DNA from: Ensifer sp. LCM 4579
GTDB lineage: Bacteria; Pseudomonadota; Alphaproteobacteria; Rhizobiales; Rhizobiaceae
Assembly (NCBI RefSeq): GCF_001854885.1
Contig: NZ_MDDV01000035.1
Location: 1-64,000, forward strand
Length of the DNA stretch: 64,000 nucleotides
Direction of reading: 5' to 3'
Shown: one piece after another, positions 45,333-52,798 of the stretch
Position numbering within the stretch: position 1 is the first letter of the stretch
Layout: each line of letters begins with the position of its first letter
The notes under the pieces: model-generated
What the model was told of the DNA's origin: nothing
Seen by the model: only the letters and a program-made list of their open reading frames with translations
The model's database searches: none
Translations under genes and position numbers: made by a program

Positions 45333-46824
45333 GACGATCACGATCGACGGGCCGCTGACCTGGCGAGAGGTCGCTGCCGTATCTGAAGGTGGTCGTCTAA
45401 ACCTGTCGGAGACCACACGCCAACGGATCGTCCATGCCCGCCGCATAGTCGATGCCCTCGTCGAACGCGGCGTCCGCGGCTACGGCATCAACACCGGCGT
45501 CGGGGCGTTGTGCGACGTCGTCATCGGCCGCGAACACCAGCAGTCGCTCTCACGCAATATCATTCTCAGTCACGCTTGCGGCGTCGGCGCTCCTCTTCGC
45601 CGAGTCGAAGCTCGCGCCGTAATGGCGGCACAGATCGCCAACTTCGCCCACGGCTATTCCGGCGTCCGGCTTGAAACTGTTCAGGCACTTCTTGCCCTTC
45701 TCAATGCCGGCATCGTTCCGCTGATCCCGTCGCGCGGTTCGGTGGGCTATCTCACCCATGCCGCCGCCATCGGCCTCGTCCTGATCGGCCATGGCTCGGC
45801 CATGCAGGGGGCGGAAAAGCTGAGCGGCACGCAAGCCCTTGCCCGCGTCGGGTTCGAGCCGATACGGCTCGAAGCGAAGGAGGGCCTGAGCCTTGTTAAC
45901 GGCACCCCCTGTGCCACGGGTCTGGCGGCGCTCGCGCTCGCGCGCCTGGAGAGGCTGTTCGCTTGGGCGGATGCGGCCGCCGCGATGACCTATGAAAATC
46001 TCGGCAGCCAGGCCGATGCCTTTGCCGAAGGATCGTTGGCTCTCCGACAATCTCCCGGCCTTCAGACCGTCGGCAAGAGCTTGCGCGACCGGCTCGCAGG
46101 AAGCCCGATGCTCGCGGCGGCGGCCGGCGGCCGCACACAAGATCCTTTGAGTCTAAGAGCGGTGCCACAGGTGCATGGCGCCGCTCGCGATGTCTTCGGG
46201 CAGGTCGCCGCGATCGTCGACCGGGAGCTTTCGAGCGTGACCGACAATCCCGTCGTTTCCGGTTCGCCGGATATCCCGGAGGTGCATTCGCAGGCGCATG
46301 CCGTTGGCGCAGCACTCGGACTCGCCATGGACAGCCTCGCCGTCGCCGCGGCGGAGATGGCGGCCATTTCGGAACGTCGCATCGACCGGTTGGTGAATCC
46401 GCTGGTGAGCGGTCTTCCCGCCTTCCTCGCCGAAGACAGCGGCATTTCTTCCGGCTACATGATCGCGCAATACACGGCAGTCGCGCTGGTGGCGGACAAC
46501 CGCCGCCTGGCGGCACCGGCGAGCCTCGACGGCGGGATCACTTCCGCGCTGCAGGAAGACATACTCACTCACGCGACACCTGCGGCGTGGAAGGTTCTCT
46601 CGATCCTCGACAATCTCGAAAGAATCCTGGCCATTGAGCTGCTTGCCGCCGCCCAGGCTTACGATCTGCACCCACGGGCGCGAGGCAGGGCGCAACGCAC
46701 CGACGCGCTTTACGGCCGCATTCGCGCGGCGATCCCGATCTATCGCGATGACCGTCCGATGAGCGAAGATTTCGATCGCATGCAGCGCCTGATGCAGGGC
46801 AGTGCAGACGCAGTCGGACCATGA
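45325..46824 (+). CDS. hutH: MIO-less histidine ammonia-lyase family enzyme
   Basis: A 499-residue protein of the HAL/PAL fold, annotated in S. meliloti as a putative histidase (hutH2). Conserved parts are Tyr53 (GYGINTG), His83 (LSHACG), Asn192 (LVNGTP) and Arg278. However, the MIO-forming segment reads GSVG(138-141)-YLTHAA instead of GSVGASGDLAPLAH, a net loss of three residues that removes Ala-Ser-Gly. The QDPYSLR tyrosine is Leu275, and the SENK glutamate is Asp391. MIO-less members are known as ergothionase, which eliminates trimethylamine. With the betaine transporter upstream (8-bp overlap with hutV), I infer a trimethylammonia-lyase for hercynine or ergothioneine giving urocanate or thiourocanate. 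Confidence 0.85.
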   Translation: MAETITIDGPLTWREVAAVSEGGRLNLSETTRQRIVHARRIVDALVERGVRGYGINTGVGALCDVVIGREHQQSLSRNIILSHACGVGAPLRRVEARAVMAAQIANFAHGYSGVRLETVQALLALLNAGIVPLIPSRGSVGYLTHAAAIGLVLIGHGSAMQGAEKLSGTQALARVGFEPIRLEAKEGLSLVNGTPCATGLAALALARLERLFAWADAAAAMTYENLGSQADAFAEGSLALRQSPGLQTVGKSLRDRLAGSPMLAAAAGGRTQDPLSLRAVPQVHGAARDVFGQVAAIVDRELSSVTDNPVVSGSPDIPEVHSQAHAVGAALGLAMDSLAVAAAEMAAISERRIDRLVNPLVSGLPAFLAEDSGISSGYMIAQYTAVALVADNRRLAAPASLDGGITSALQEDILTHATPAAWKVLSILDNLERILAIELLAAAQAYDLHPRARGRAQRTDALYGRIRAAIPIYRDDRPMSEDFDRMQRLMQGSADAVGP

Positions 46825-46864
46825 GCAGACCGCAGCACTTCAATCGCATAAGGGAGGAGACCAC

Positions 46865-48190
46865 ATGACGCATATCACCACGGCGGCAAGGGGCGCGCGC
46901 GGCATGGCCGCGCTGCGGCTCGTCCTCTGCAGCCTCTTGGGCATTGTCCTGTTCTTCGTGCCGGTCGAGTTGAACGGCAAATCGACGATCCTGCTCGACC
47001 ATGCGGCAAGCGCCATATCCACCGGCGCCCGCCCGGCGGCGATCGCCTTCGTCTGCCTGCTGATGGCCTATGGCGCCTTCGCCCCGTTCGTGCAAAACAC
47101 CTGGCGGAAGTCGGCGACGGATGCGGTCTTCTCGGTTCTGCGCGTCATCGGTCTGGCGCTCGCCCTTCTCTACGTCGCCGGCATCGGCCCCGCGGCAATC
47201 TTTGCGCCCGACATGCTGCCCTTCCTCTTCGACAAGCTTGTGCTCTCCGTCGGCCTGATCGTGCCGATCGGCGCGCTCGCGCTTGCCTTTCTCGTCGGTT
47301 ACGGCCTTCTCGAATTCACCGGCGTGCTGGTGCAGCCGGTCATGCGGCCGATCTGGCGCACGCCGGGCTGGTCCGCGATCGACGCGGTCGCGTCCTTCGT
47401 CGGCAGCTACTCGCTGGCGCTGCTCATCACCGATCGGGTGTTCCGCGAGGGTAAATATACGGTGCGCGAGGCCGCGATCATCGCCACCGGGTTCTCCACC
47501 GTCTCGGCGACCTTCATGATCATCGTCGCCAAGACGCTCGGGCTCATCCACGTCTGGAACTTCTATTTCTGGTCGACGCTCGCGGTCACCTTCCTCGTAT
47601 CGGCGATCACCGCGCGCATCTGGCCGATAGCAGGCCTTGCGCATGAGGGCGATCGCGACCAGCCGCTGCCGGCCGGGCGCAACCGCCTGAGCGTTGCCAT
47701 CGCGACGGGACTGGACCAGGCGGCCTCCGCCAAGCGCCTGCCGGCGCTCCTGCGCGAAAGCTTCCTCGACGGGCTGCGCATGGCCGCGTTGATCCTGCCG
47801 AGCATCATGGCCGTCGGGCTGATCGGTCTCCTTGCCGCCAAATACACGCCGATCTTCGACATTCTCGGCCTGACGCTCTACCCCTTCGCCTGGATCGCCC
47901 AGGTCGGCGAACCGATGCAGGCGGCCAGGGCGCTCGCCTCGGGGCTGGCGGAAATGTTCTTGCCCGCCATCCTTCTCAAGGAGGCGGCGCCGCAACTGAA
48001 GTTCCTGGCCGCCGTGGTTTCGGTGAGCCAGGTGCTTTTCCTTTCGGCCTCCATCCCCTGCATGCTGGCGACGTCGATCCCGCTTAGTCTCCGGAATCTC
48101 CTGGTGATCTGGTATATTCGCGTCGCTTTGAGCATACTGGTTGCTGCTCCGATCGTTTGGATCGGTGCGGCGATGGGATGGCTCGGCTGA
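46865..48190 (+). CDS. YjiH family (nucleoside-recognition/Gate) membrane protein
   Basis: A 441-residue polytopic protein with about ten membrane segments and the Gate-domain pattern GFSTVSATFMIIVAKTLG near residue 210. YjiH proteins are uncharacterised possible transporters. In histidine-utilisation loci they often accompany hut genes. GGGAGGAGA directly before ATG 46865 is a strong ribosome site. It lies 40 bp after the lyase gene and one base before hutD, so it is part of the hut transcript. Confidence 0.85.
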   Translation: MTHITTAARGARGMAALRLVLCSLLGIVLFFVPVELNGKSTILLDHAASAISTGARPAAIAFVCLLMAYGAFAPFVQNTWRKSATDAVFSVLRVIGLALALLYVAGIGPAAIFAPDMLPFLFDKLVLSVGLIVPIGALALAFLVGYGLLEFTGVLVQPVMRPIWRTPGWSAIDAVASFVGSYSLALLITDRVFREGKYTVREAAIIATGFSTVSATFMIIVAKTLGLIHVWNFYFWSTLAVTFLVSAITARIWPIAGLAHEGDRDQPLPAGRNRLSVAIATGLDQAASAKRLPALLRESFLDGLRMAALILPSIMAVGLIGLLAAKYTPIFDILGLTLYPFAWIAQVGEPMQAARALASGLAEMFLPAILLKEAAPQLKFLAAVVSVSQVLFLSASIPCMLATSIPLSLRNLLVIWYIRVALSILVAAPIVWIGAAMGWLG

Positions 48191-48191
48191 G

Positions 48192-48770
48192 ATGATGCGA
48201 ATCCTGCGCGCGATCGAATACAGGCGCATGCCGTGGAAGAACGGCGGCGGCGAAACGGTGGAGATCGCCGTCTCGCCGGACCGGGCGACGCTCGCGGATT
48301 TCGATTGGCGTGTCAGCATGGCGACCGTCGCAGCCGACGGCGCCTTTTCCAGCTTTCCGGGGATCGACCGCACGCTGTCGGTTCTCGAGGGCCACGGCCT
48401 GACGCTTGTCATAGAGGGACGGCCGCCGAAGCTGCTGACGGTCGCGGACCCGCCGCTTTCCTTCCCGGCCGACGTGCCGACATCATCGAGGCTGGCGGAC
48501 GGCCCCGTCACCGACCTCAACGTCATGACGCGGCGGCATGCGCTCAAGCACCGGGTGCGCAAATTGCATGTCGAGGGTTCGCAGCCGATCTCCACCAATG
48601 CCCGGGAAATCCTGCTCTTCTGCCATAAAGGCAGCGTCGCGCTTCGCACCGAAGGCGTTTCCGCGACCCTGCATGCGCTGGACACCGCCATCCTGCAGCA
48701 ACCGATAGCCCTGACCCTCTCGGCCGATATCGCGTCAGAGGTGTTCCTGATCGAGATGATGTCAGGCTAG
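48192..48770 (+). CDS. hutD: HutD family protein
   Basis: A 192-residue bicupin of the HutD family, beginning with the diagnostic YRRMPWKNGGGETVEIA and continuing with DWRVSMATVAADGAFSSFPGIDRTL (two adjacent family motifs). HutD limits histidine-utilisation flux, probably by binding an intermediate such as formylglutamate. It starts one base after the yjiH-like stop. Its 3' end overlaps the convergent small membrane gene by 9 bp. Confidence 0.9.
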   Translation: MMRILRAIEYRRMPWKNGGGETVEIAVSPDRATLADFDWRVSMATVAADGAFSSFPGIDRTLSVLEGHGLTLVIEGRPPKLLTVADPPLSFPADVPTSSRLADGPVTDLNVMTRRHALKHRVRKLHVEGSQPISTNAREILLFCHKGSVALRTEGVSATLHALDTAILQQPIALTLSADIASEVFLIEMMSG

Positions 48771-49040
48771 TTCCGGCAGGAAGGCGCCGTAAAGCAAAAG
48801 CAGCGCCCCGATAAACATCAGCACCACGCCGGGCCAGTTGCGCCCGACACCGAGGAAACGCAGGCCCTGCCGCCGCGGCTCCAGGCTCTGCCTCGGCTCC
48901 ACTGCGGGATCAGGCTCCTTGCTCAGCCGTCGTCGGCTGAGCGCCGCTGCGATCATGTAGAGGAGCCCGCAGATCACCAAAAATGCGCCGGTCAGAATTG
49001 CCCACACGCGCATTCTCCACTTGTTGGCGGTTTGCGGCAT
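48762..49040 (-). CDS. Small two-helix membrane protein
   Basis: A 92-residue protein with hydrophobic helices at about residues 11-33 and 69-88, joined by a basic, Pro/Arg-rich loop. I do not recognise the family. ATGs at 49040 and 49013 are both possible and neither has a clear ribosome site. Confidence 0.5.
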   Translation of the reverse strand: MPQTANKWRMRVWAILTGAFLVICGLLYMIAAALSRRRLSKEPDPAVEPRQSLEPRRQGLRFLGVGRNWPGVVLMFIGALLLLYGAFLPELA

Positions 49041-49062
49041 GCGCCCGAAATTGACGAAAGGT

Positions 49063-49251
49063 TCAGCGCACGCGCGTCTGAGGCCGGATCACGTTCATCT
49101 GAAGCTCGTGGCTGGAGGCGAATTTGCCGAGCACCCGGATCAGCCGCCGTTCCTCTGTCTTGTGGAGGCCGCTTCGCCGGCAATATTCGGCGACATCCCA
49201 GACATGTCTGGCCTGGATTTGGTCGAGCTTCTTGATGTCGGTGTGCTTCAT
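49063..49251 (-). CDS. Small basic protein behind an EcfG-type promoter
   Basis: A 62-residue charged, helical protein (MKHTDIKKLDQIQARHV start, LIRVLGKFASSHELQ near the end). I do not recognise a domain. GGAGG six bases before ATG 49251 is a strong ribosome site. A GGAAC-N17-CGTT element on this strand (49306 down to 49281) suggests control by the general stress sigma factor. Confidence 0.65.
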   Translation of the reverse strand: MKHTDIKKLDQIQARHVWDVAEYCRRSGLHKTEERRLIRVLGKFASSHELQMNVIRPQTRVR

Positions 49252-49280
49252 GTTCCGCCTCCCGGGACTTGCGGTAATTC

Positions 49281-49306
49281 AACGCGGGCAATGGGGGCTT
49301 TGTTCC
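49281..49306 (-). promoter_or_regulatory. EcfG/RpoE2-type promoter
   Basis: On the minus strand: GGAAC (49306-49302), a 17-bp spacer and CGTT (49284-49281), matching the EcfG consensus GGAAC-N16/17-CGTT. It is about 30 bp upstream of the small gene starting at 49251. Confidence 0.6.
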
Positions 49307-49416
49307 GCGGCGGCGGCGCGGTTTTGTTCAAGGCGGGATCGGGAAGACCGCCGACAACCCGCCGCGTGCGCCCGCACGGGTTTGCGAACGTCCGAGGCCG
49401 TCCCTTCGGCCGGGCC

Positions 49417-49442
49417 GGAACAAGATCGTCGCTCGCCCCGTT
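49417..49442 (+). promoter_or_regulatory. EcfG/RpoE2-type promoter
   Basis: GGAAC (49417-49421), a 17-bp spacer and CGTT (49439-49442). It is about 75 bp before the ATG of the hypothetical gene at 49518. Confidence 0.6.
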
Positions 49443-49517
49443 GACTCAGGGATCGCTGCCCTCGGCGGGGCCGCAGAGAAGAAAAGATCGATAGATCGAA
49501 AAAAGGAAGGCGTTTCG

Positions 49518-49922
49518 ATGCCGCAGAAGGTCACACCCGAAAAACTCCAAAAGCTGACGCTTATGCTCGGCCAAACCGTCGCGGCGTTGCGCGTGAATGA
49601 GATCTTGACATGCCGACTACTCCGATGGGCGGCCGCCCAGAGTGACGATCCGCAGCGCTTCATCGAAGCGTCTCTGGAGGCGACGAGAAGTGAGCTGCAA
49701 TCCGCCGGCAGAGCCGACGGCAGCACGGCTACGGCCAAGGCCGTCGACGAGGCGCTCGAATATGTCGACGAACTGGCGGCCAGGATCGGACCGCGCATGC
49801 CGCGCGAAAGACCGGCGCGCGAATCGAAGAGCCTCACGCCTCTCGAAGGATACCATTTCCCGTCCTTCACCTCCGCGCCCGCCCGTGATCCCAACGAAGC
49901 GGCAGGCGAGCGCAGAAGTTAG
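49518..49922 (+). CDS. Hypothetical protein, likely stress-regulated
   Basis: A 134-residue soluble protein. Residues 1-60 look helical (TPEKLQKLTLMLGQTVAAL...), followed by an Ala/Glu-rich helix and a Pro/Arg-rich C-terminal tail. I recognise no family. GGAAGG upstream of the ATG and an EcfG-type promoter at 49417-49442 support it as a real gene in the stress regulon. Confidence 0.68.
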   Translation: MPQKVTPEKLQKLTLMLGQTVAALRVNEILTCRLLRWAAAQSDDPQRFIEASLEATRSELQSAGRADGSTATAKAVDEALEYVDELAARIGPRMPRERPARESKSLTPLEGYHFPSFTSAPARDPNEAAGERRS

Positions 49923-49941
49923 GCGCTATTGGCCCGCAGTC

Positions 49942-50523
49942 CTACTGGTGCGCGGCTGGATGCGGCACCATTTTCGGCGGCGCTTCCAGGAAGGTGTAAG
50001 GCCCCTCGGGGCACTTTACGTCGGGATTCACCGGGTGGAACAGGCCAAGCGGGTTTGGCTTGAAGATCCAGGCATGCAGATCATAGTGATGGAGCGCCGC
50101 CGGCAGAAGCGGCTCATGACCCTCCATCGGCCCGTCGAAGGGGTGCCCGAACAACTCCGGATTCGGCTTGACGCCGGTCGCGAGCGGGATCAGCCATTCG
50201 ACGGCAACGAGTTGCAGCCGGTCGCCGACAGGCTCATAGACGAGCAAGGTCGGCTTCATCGGATCGGGCTCGGGGCCGATGAGGGCCGGGTTCAGGAAAT
50301 GAACCCCCATCGTTCCTGCCGCGAAGGTGACGCATCCGAGCGTCGAGAAATAGCCGTCGCGCACGGCAACCACCGGGTCCTTGTATTTCTCCAGCGAAAC
50401 CTTCAGCTTCTCGAGCTCGGGCGGAAGCGCCTCTGCTGCATTCACCAGCTGTACGGACATGAAGACAGCACCGGCCGCAAGACAGACCATCCGCAGCAGG
50501 CGCAGCACCGAAGACATTGGCAT
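49942..50523 (-). CDS. Hypothetical exported protein
   Basis: A 193-residue protein with a signal peptide (hydrophobic core about residues 8-24, cleavage near VNA-AEA). The mature part contains YKDPVVAVRDGYFSTLGCV, MGVHFLNPALIG, VAVEWLIP and HYDLHAWIFKPNPLGLFHP. The conserved-looking His/Trp/Pro segments suggest a metal-binding or heme-type periplasmic protein, but I do not recognise a named domain. Confidence 0.75.
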   Translation of the reverse strand: MPMSSVLRLLRMVCLAAGAVFMSVQLVNAAEALPPELEKLKVSLEKYKDPVVAVRDGYFSTLGCVTFAAGTMGVHFLNPALIGPEPDPMKPTLLVYEPVGDRLQLVAVEWLIPLATGVKPNPELFGHPFDGPMEGHEPLLPAALHHYDLHAWIFKPNPLGLFHPVNPDVKCPEGPYTFLEAPPKMVPHPAAHQ

Positions 50524-50677
50524 GGTTCGGTCCTCCCTGGCTCACCTCGCCTCCCGCGAGGAGCACGGCAGGCATGATACTGCCAAGGCGGCTTGGGGGC
50601 TACTCTCGCGATTGGGTGAGAGGAGAAATGCGGGCCGGTGAGATCTATCTCGCCTCGAAACTTTGCGCCCGGCCACA

Positions 50678-50745
50678 GCGCCGCGCGTTTTTGCACGTAA
50701 ATGGTCGCTGCAACACTTGGTATCTGCGCATCGGCCCATCAGTCG
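50678..50745. repeat. Mosaic intergenic repeat, mutated copy
   Basis: 'acagcgccgcgcgttttt' then 'gcacgtaaatggtcgctgcaa' and 'tatctgcgcatcggccca' follow the family order with several substitutions. Confidence 0.65.
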
Positions 50746-50924
50746 CTTGACCTCCGCTTGAAGTCCCTCGCAGACGCCCCGGTGTGCAGCTCGGCCTGCT
50801 GCGGTACGCCCCTATTCCACTTTTCCAGCGCTTCGGCCGCAACGGCGTGGCTTTCGAAGAGATCGTCCAAATCACGGCTCTTGACCGAGAGCCGTTGCTT
50901 TCGAAACGGCGGCAGAACCATCAT
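50739..50924 (-). CDS. Possible small protein
   Basis: A 61-codon frame with a helical charged middle (DLDDLFESHAVAAEALEKW). GGAG lies about eight bases before the ATG. It follows the gene at 50949-51212 by 24 bp on the same strand. No family was recognised. It may be real but the evidence is thin. Confidence 0.35.
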   Translation of the reverse strand: MMVLPPFRKQRLSVKSRDLDDLFESHAVAAEALEKWNRGVPQQAELHTGASARDFKRRSSD

Positions 50925-50948
50925 CAGACGGGCTCCACCAGTTCGACA

Positions 50949-51212
50949 CTAAAGGCATTTCTTTGTCTGCCCGAGAATGATTCTCAGTCGGGCTTCGTTG
51001 GGGCGAGCCCCGGCGCGCTCGGCGGTCCATGAATCGTCCGCTGGTCTGTAGTCGAAATCCTCGCCCAACGCATCCATAGCCTGAGGTCCATCGAGCCGAT
51101 AGAGCAGCGCGATGACGATCTCCCTATCACTGATTCCGCTTTCGGGCGACAGATATTCCGACAAGTCGCGTCGGCAGTCGTCAACGAGCTTCCGGATTTT
51201 CTGGACGTTCAT
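50949..51212 (-). CDS. Small hypothetical protein
   Basis: An 87-residue acidic/helical protein (MNVQKIRKLVDDCRRDL..., LYRLDGPQAMDALGEDFDY). GAGG about seven bases before ATG 51212 and coherent amphipathic sequence support coding. No domain was recognised. Confidence 0.5.
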   Translation of the reverse strand: MNVQKIRKLVDDCRRDLSEYLSPESGISDREIVIALLYRLDGPQAMDALGEDFDYRPADDSWTAERAGARPNEARLRIILGQTKKCL

Positions 51213-51432
51213 GGCGAACCTCGAGGGAAAGATCGGAAGTGAGGTCCCAGGGCGTTGCAGAAGGGACGGAAGCGCCGCCCCGGGGACCGAGCACTCACGG
51301 CTGCTAGCAGGGGCTCAACCCTTTTCGCGGGATGCTCATTCTTCCATTATGTAGCGGGAAAGCCACTTCGCAATGGTGCTAAGACCTTTGGCCACACAGC
51401 CTCGGACTTAAGTCCCCGACGCCGCGCGAGCG

Positions 51433-51457
51433 GGAACCGGTCAACGCCATTTTCGTT
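51433..51457 (+). promoter_or_regulatory. EcfG/RpoE2-type promoter
   Basis: GGAAC (51433-51437), a 16-bp spacer and CGTT (51454-51457). It is about 30 bp before the ATG of the small membrane protein at 51486, a good geometry for a short leader. Confidence 0.65.
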
Positions 51458-51485
51458 CTCCCTGCACCTTTTGTGGGAGTGCGAT

Positions 51486-51671
51486 ATGTATAGCCACGGC
51501 GATCACAACAAGCCCGAACAGAATGCTTCAACGGCCTTCCCTGTCGGCCTGCTCTTGCTCTCCATAAGCGCTATCCTCGTCTACCTGGCGATCGGTGGGG
51601 CTTTGTCGGAGAAAAAGACCGATATAGTCGTCTACACGCCGCAGGCTACGGACGTACCCACACCTCGCTGA
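51486..51671 (+). CDS. Small single-pass membrane protein, stress-type promoter
   Basis: A 61-residue protein with a polar His-rich N-terminus, one hydrophobic helix at about residues 18-40, and a short C-terminal tail. GGGAG six bases before the ATG and an EcfG-type promoter just upstream make it a credible general-stress gene. No family was recognised. Confidence 0.65.
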   Translation: MYSHGDHNKPEQNASTAFPVGLLLLSISAILVYLAIGGALSEKKTDIVVYTPQATDVPTPR

Positions 51672-51744
51672 GACTGCGGCCATGCGCAGAGGGCTGAAAG
51701 CCGCCGCAAGTGCGCGCGCGGGGGCAAGCTACCGCGTCTACGCG

Positions 51745-52704
51745 CTATCGCCTGCTCCAACCGAATGCGAAATCGGGCCTGTTGGTCACGTGCAGCGGCG
51801 CTCCGAAAATGCAGCACAGGAACAGCGAAGACCACAACCACCATTCCGGAACCGGCTGAAACGCCGGAGCATACCACTCCGCAATGCAGAGACTGAACGC
51901 CAATCCGGCGCTCGCGATTGCTACCGTTATGGCAATCATCTCCGTTATGGGGTCGGTCATCGCAGTCCGCCCCCTCGTACCCTTAGCCGTCTTCGACGTC
52001 GCGCCCTCCCCGACCGTCCCCGCGCGCTCGCCGTCAGGGAAAAGTCCTATCGACGCCCGTTCCTCCGGCCGCAAGACTATCGCCCGGATTGCAAGCACGG
52101 TCACCACCGCGATTACCGCCGAGGCGACGACATCGCTCACGTAATGTGCCGTGACGATCACCCGGGTCGACGCAAGCGCCAATCCCGCAAGGATGGAAAT
52201 GGCGCGATAGCGAGGCATGACGATCGCCAAGGCGACGGCGAACGCCATGGCGCAAACGGCGTGTCCCGACGGGAATGAGTAATAGTCAGCGCCGAAGCGG
52301 AAATAAGAGAAATGATGCACGCCATCCGAGAAGAACATTTTGGGGCGGGTGCGGCCGAAGACGACCTTCAGGACATCGACGAAGATACCGGCAGCCGCCA
52401 CGCTCACGAACACGAACCAGGCGCGCAACGCCCAGGCGGGTCTTCGCCATCGGAAGCGGAACGCCAGGAAAACCACGAGGGATGGGACCAGCATAAACTG
52501 CGCCTTGCCGAACTGCGTGAGAAAGGAGGCAATTTGCTGAAGAGTGGTGCCGCGCTGCGCTCTGAAAAACTCCGCCACCGGAAGATCAACCAGTTCCTGC
52601 AAGGCATGCAACTGAATTACGAAGGCGATAACGGCAGAGCAGGCTGCGCAAACGAGAAACCAGGTTGGGGCGTTCCGATCTGGCGAATAAGGCTGAGTCG
52701 ACAT
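51745..52704 (-). CDS. PAP2-family phosphatase with C-terminal extension
   Basis: A 319-residue membrane phosphatase. The PAP2 motifs are intact: KVVFGRTRP (KX6RP) near residue 113, FPSGHAV near 143, and STRVIVTAHYVSD (SRX5HX3D type, with Thr before Arg) near 187. It likely dephosphorylates phosphatidic acid, undecaprenyl diphosphate or a similar lipid phosphate. About 90 residues after the PAP2 domain (from about 228) add a Gly/Thr-rich linker and two more hydrophobic helices, which is unusual. Confidence 0.87.
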   Translation of the reverse strand: MSTQPYSPDRNAPTWFLVCAACSAVIAFVIQLHALQELVDLPVAEFFRAQRGTTLQQIASFLTQFGKAQFMLVPSLVVFLAFRFRWRRPAWALRAWFVFVSVAAAGIFVDVLKVVFGRTRPKMFFSDGVHHFSYFRFGADYYSFPSGHAVCAMAFAVALAIVMPRYRAISILAGLALASTRVIVTAHYVSDVVASAVIAVVTVLAIRAIVLRPEERASIGLFPDGERAGTVGEGATSKTAKGTRGRTAMTDPITEMIAITVAIASAGLAFSLCIAEWYAPAFQPVPEWWLWSSLFLCCIFGAPLHVTNRPDFAFGWSRR

Positions 52705-52798
52705 GCATCAAATCCGTTGGATCCGCCGAAGCAAGTCGTGGCGATTTCAATACGCCACAACTGCCGGCATAGGTCCCGCGGACTATCGCCTGTAATTA

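Noticed and set aside
46565-48691. A 708-codon minus-strand frame opposite the YjiH-type and hutD genes
   Set aside because: Highly biased Arg/Asp/His/Gln composition, antisense to three coherent genes, and no start signal.
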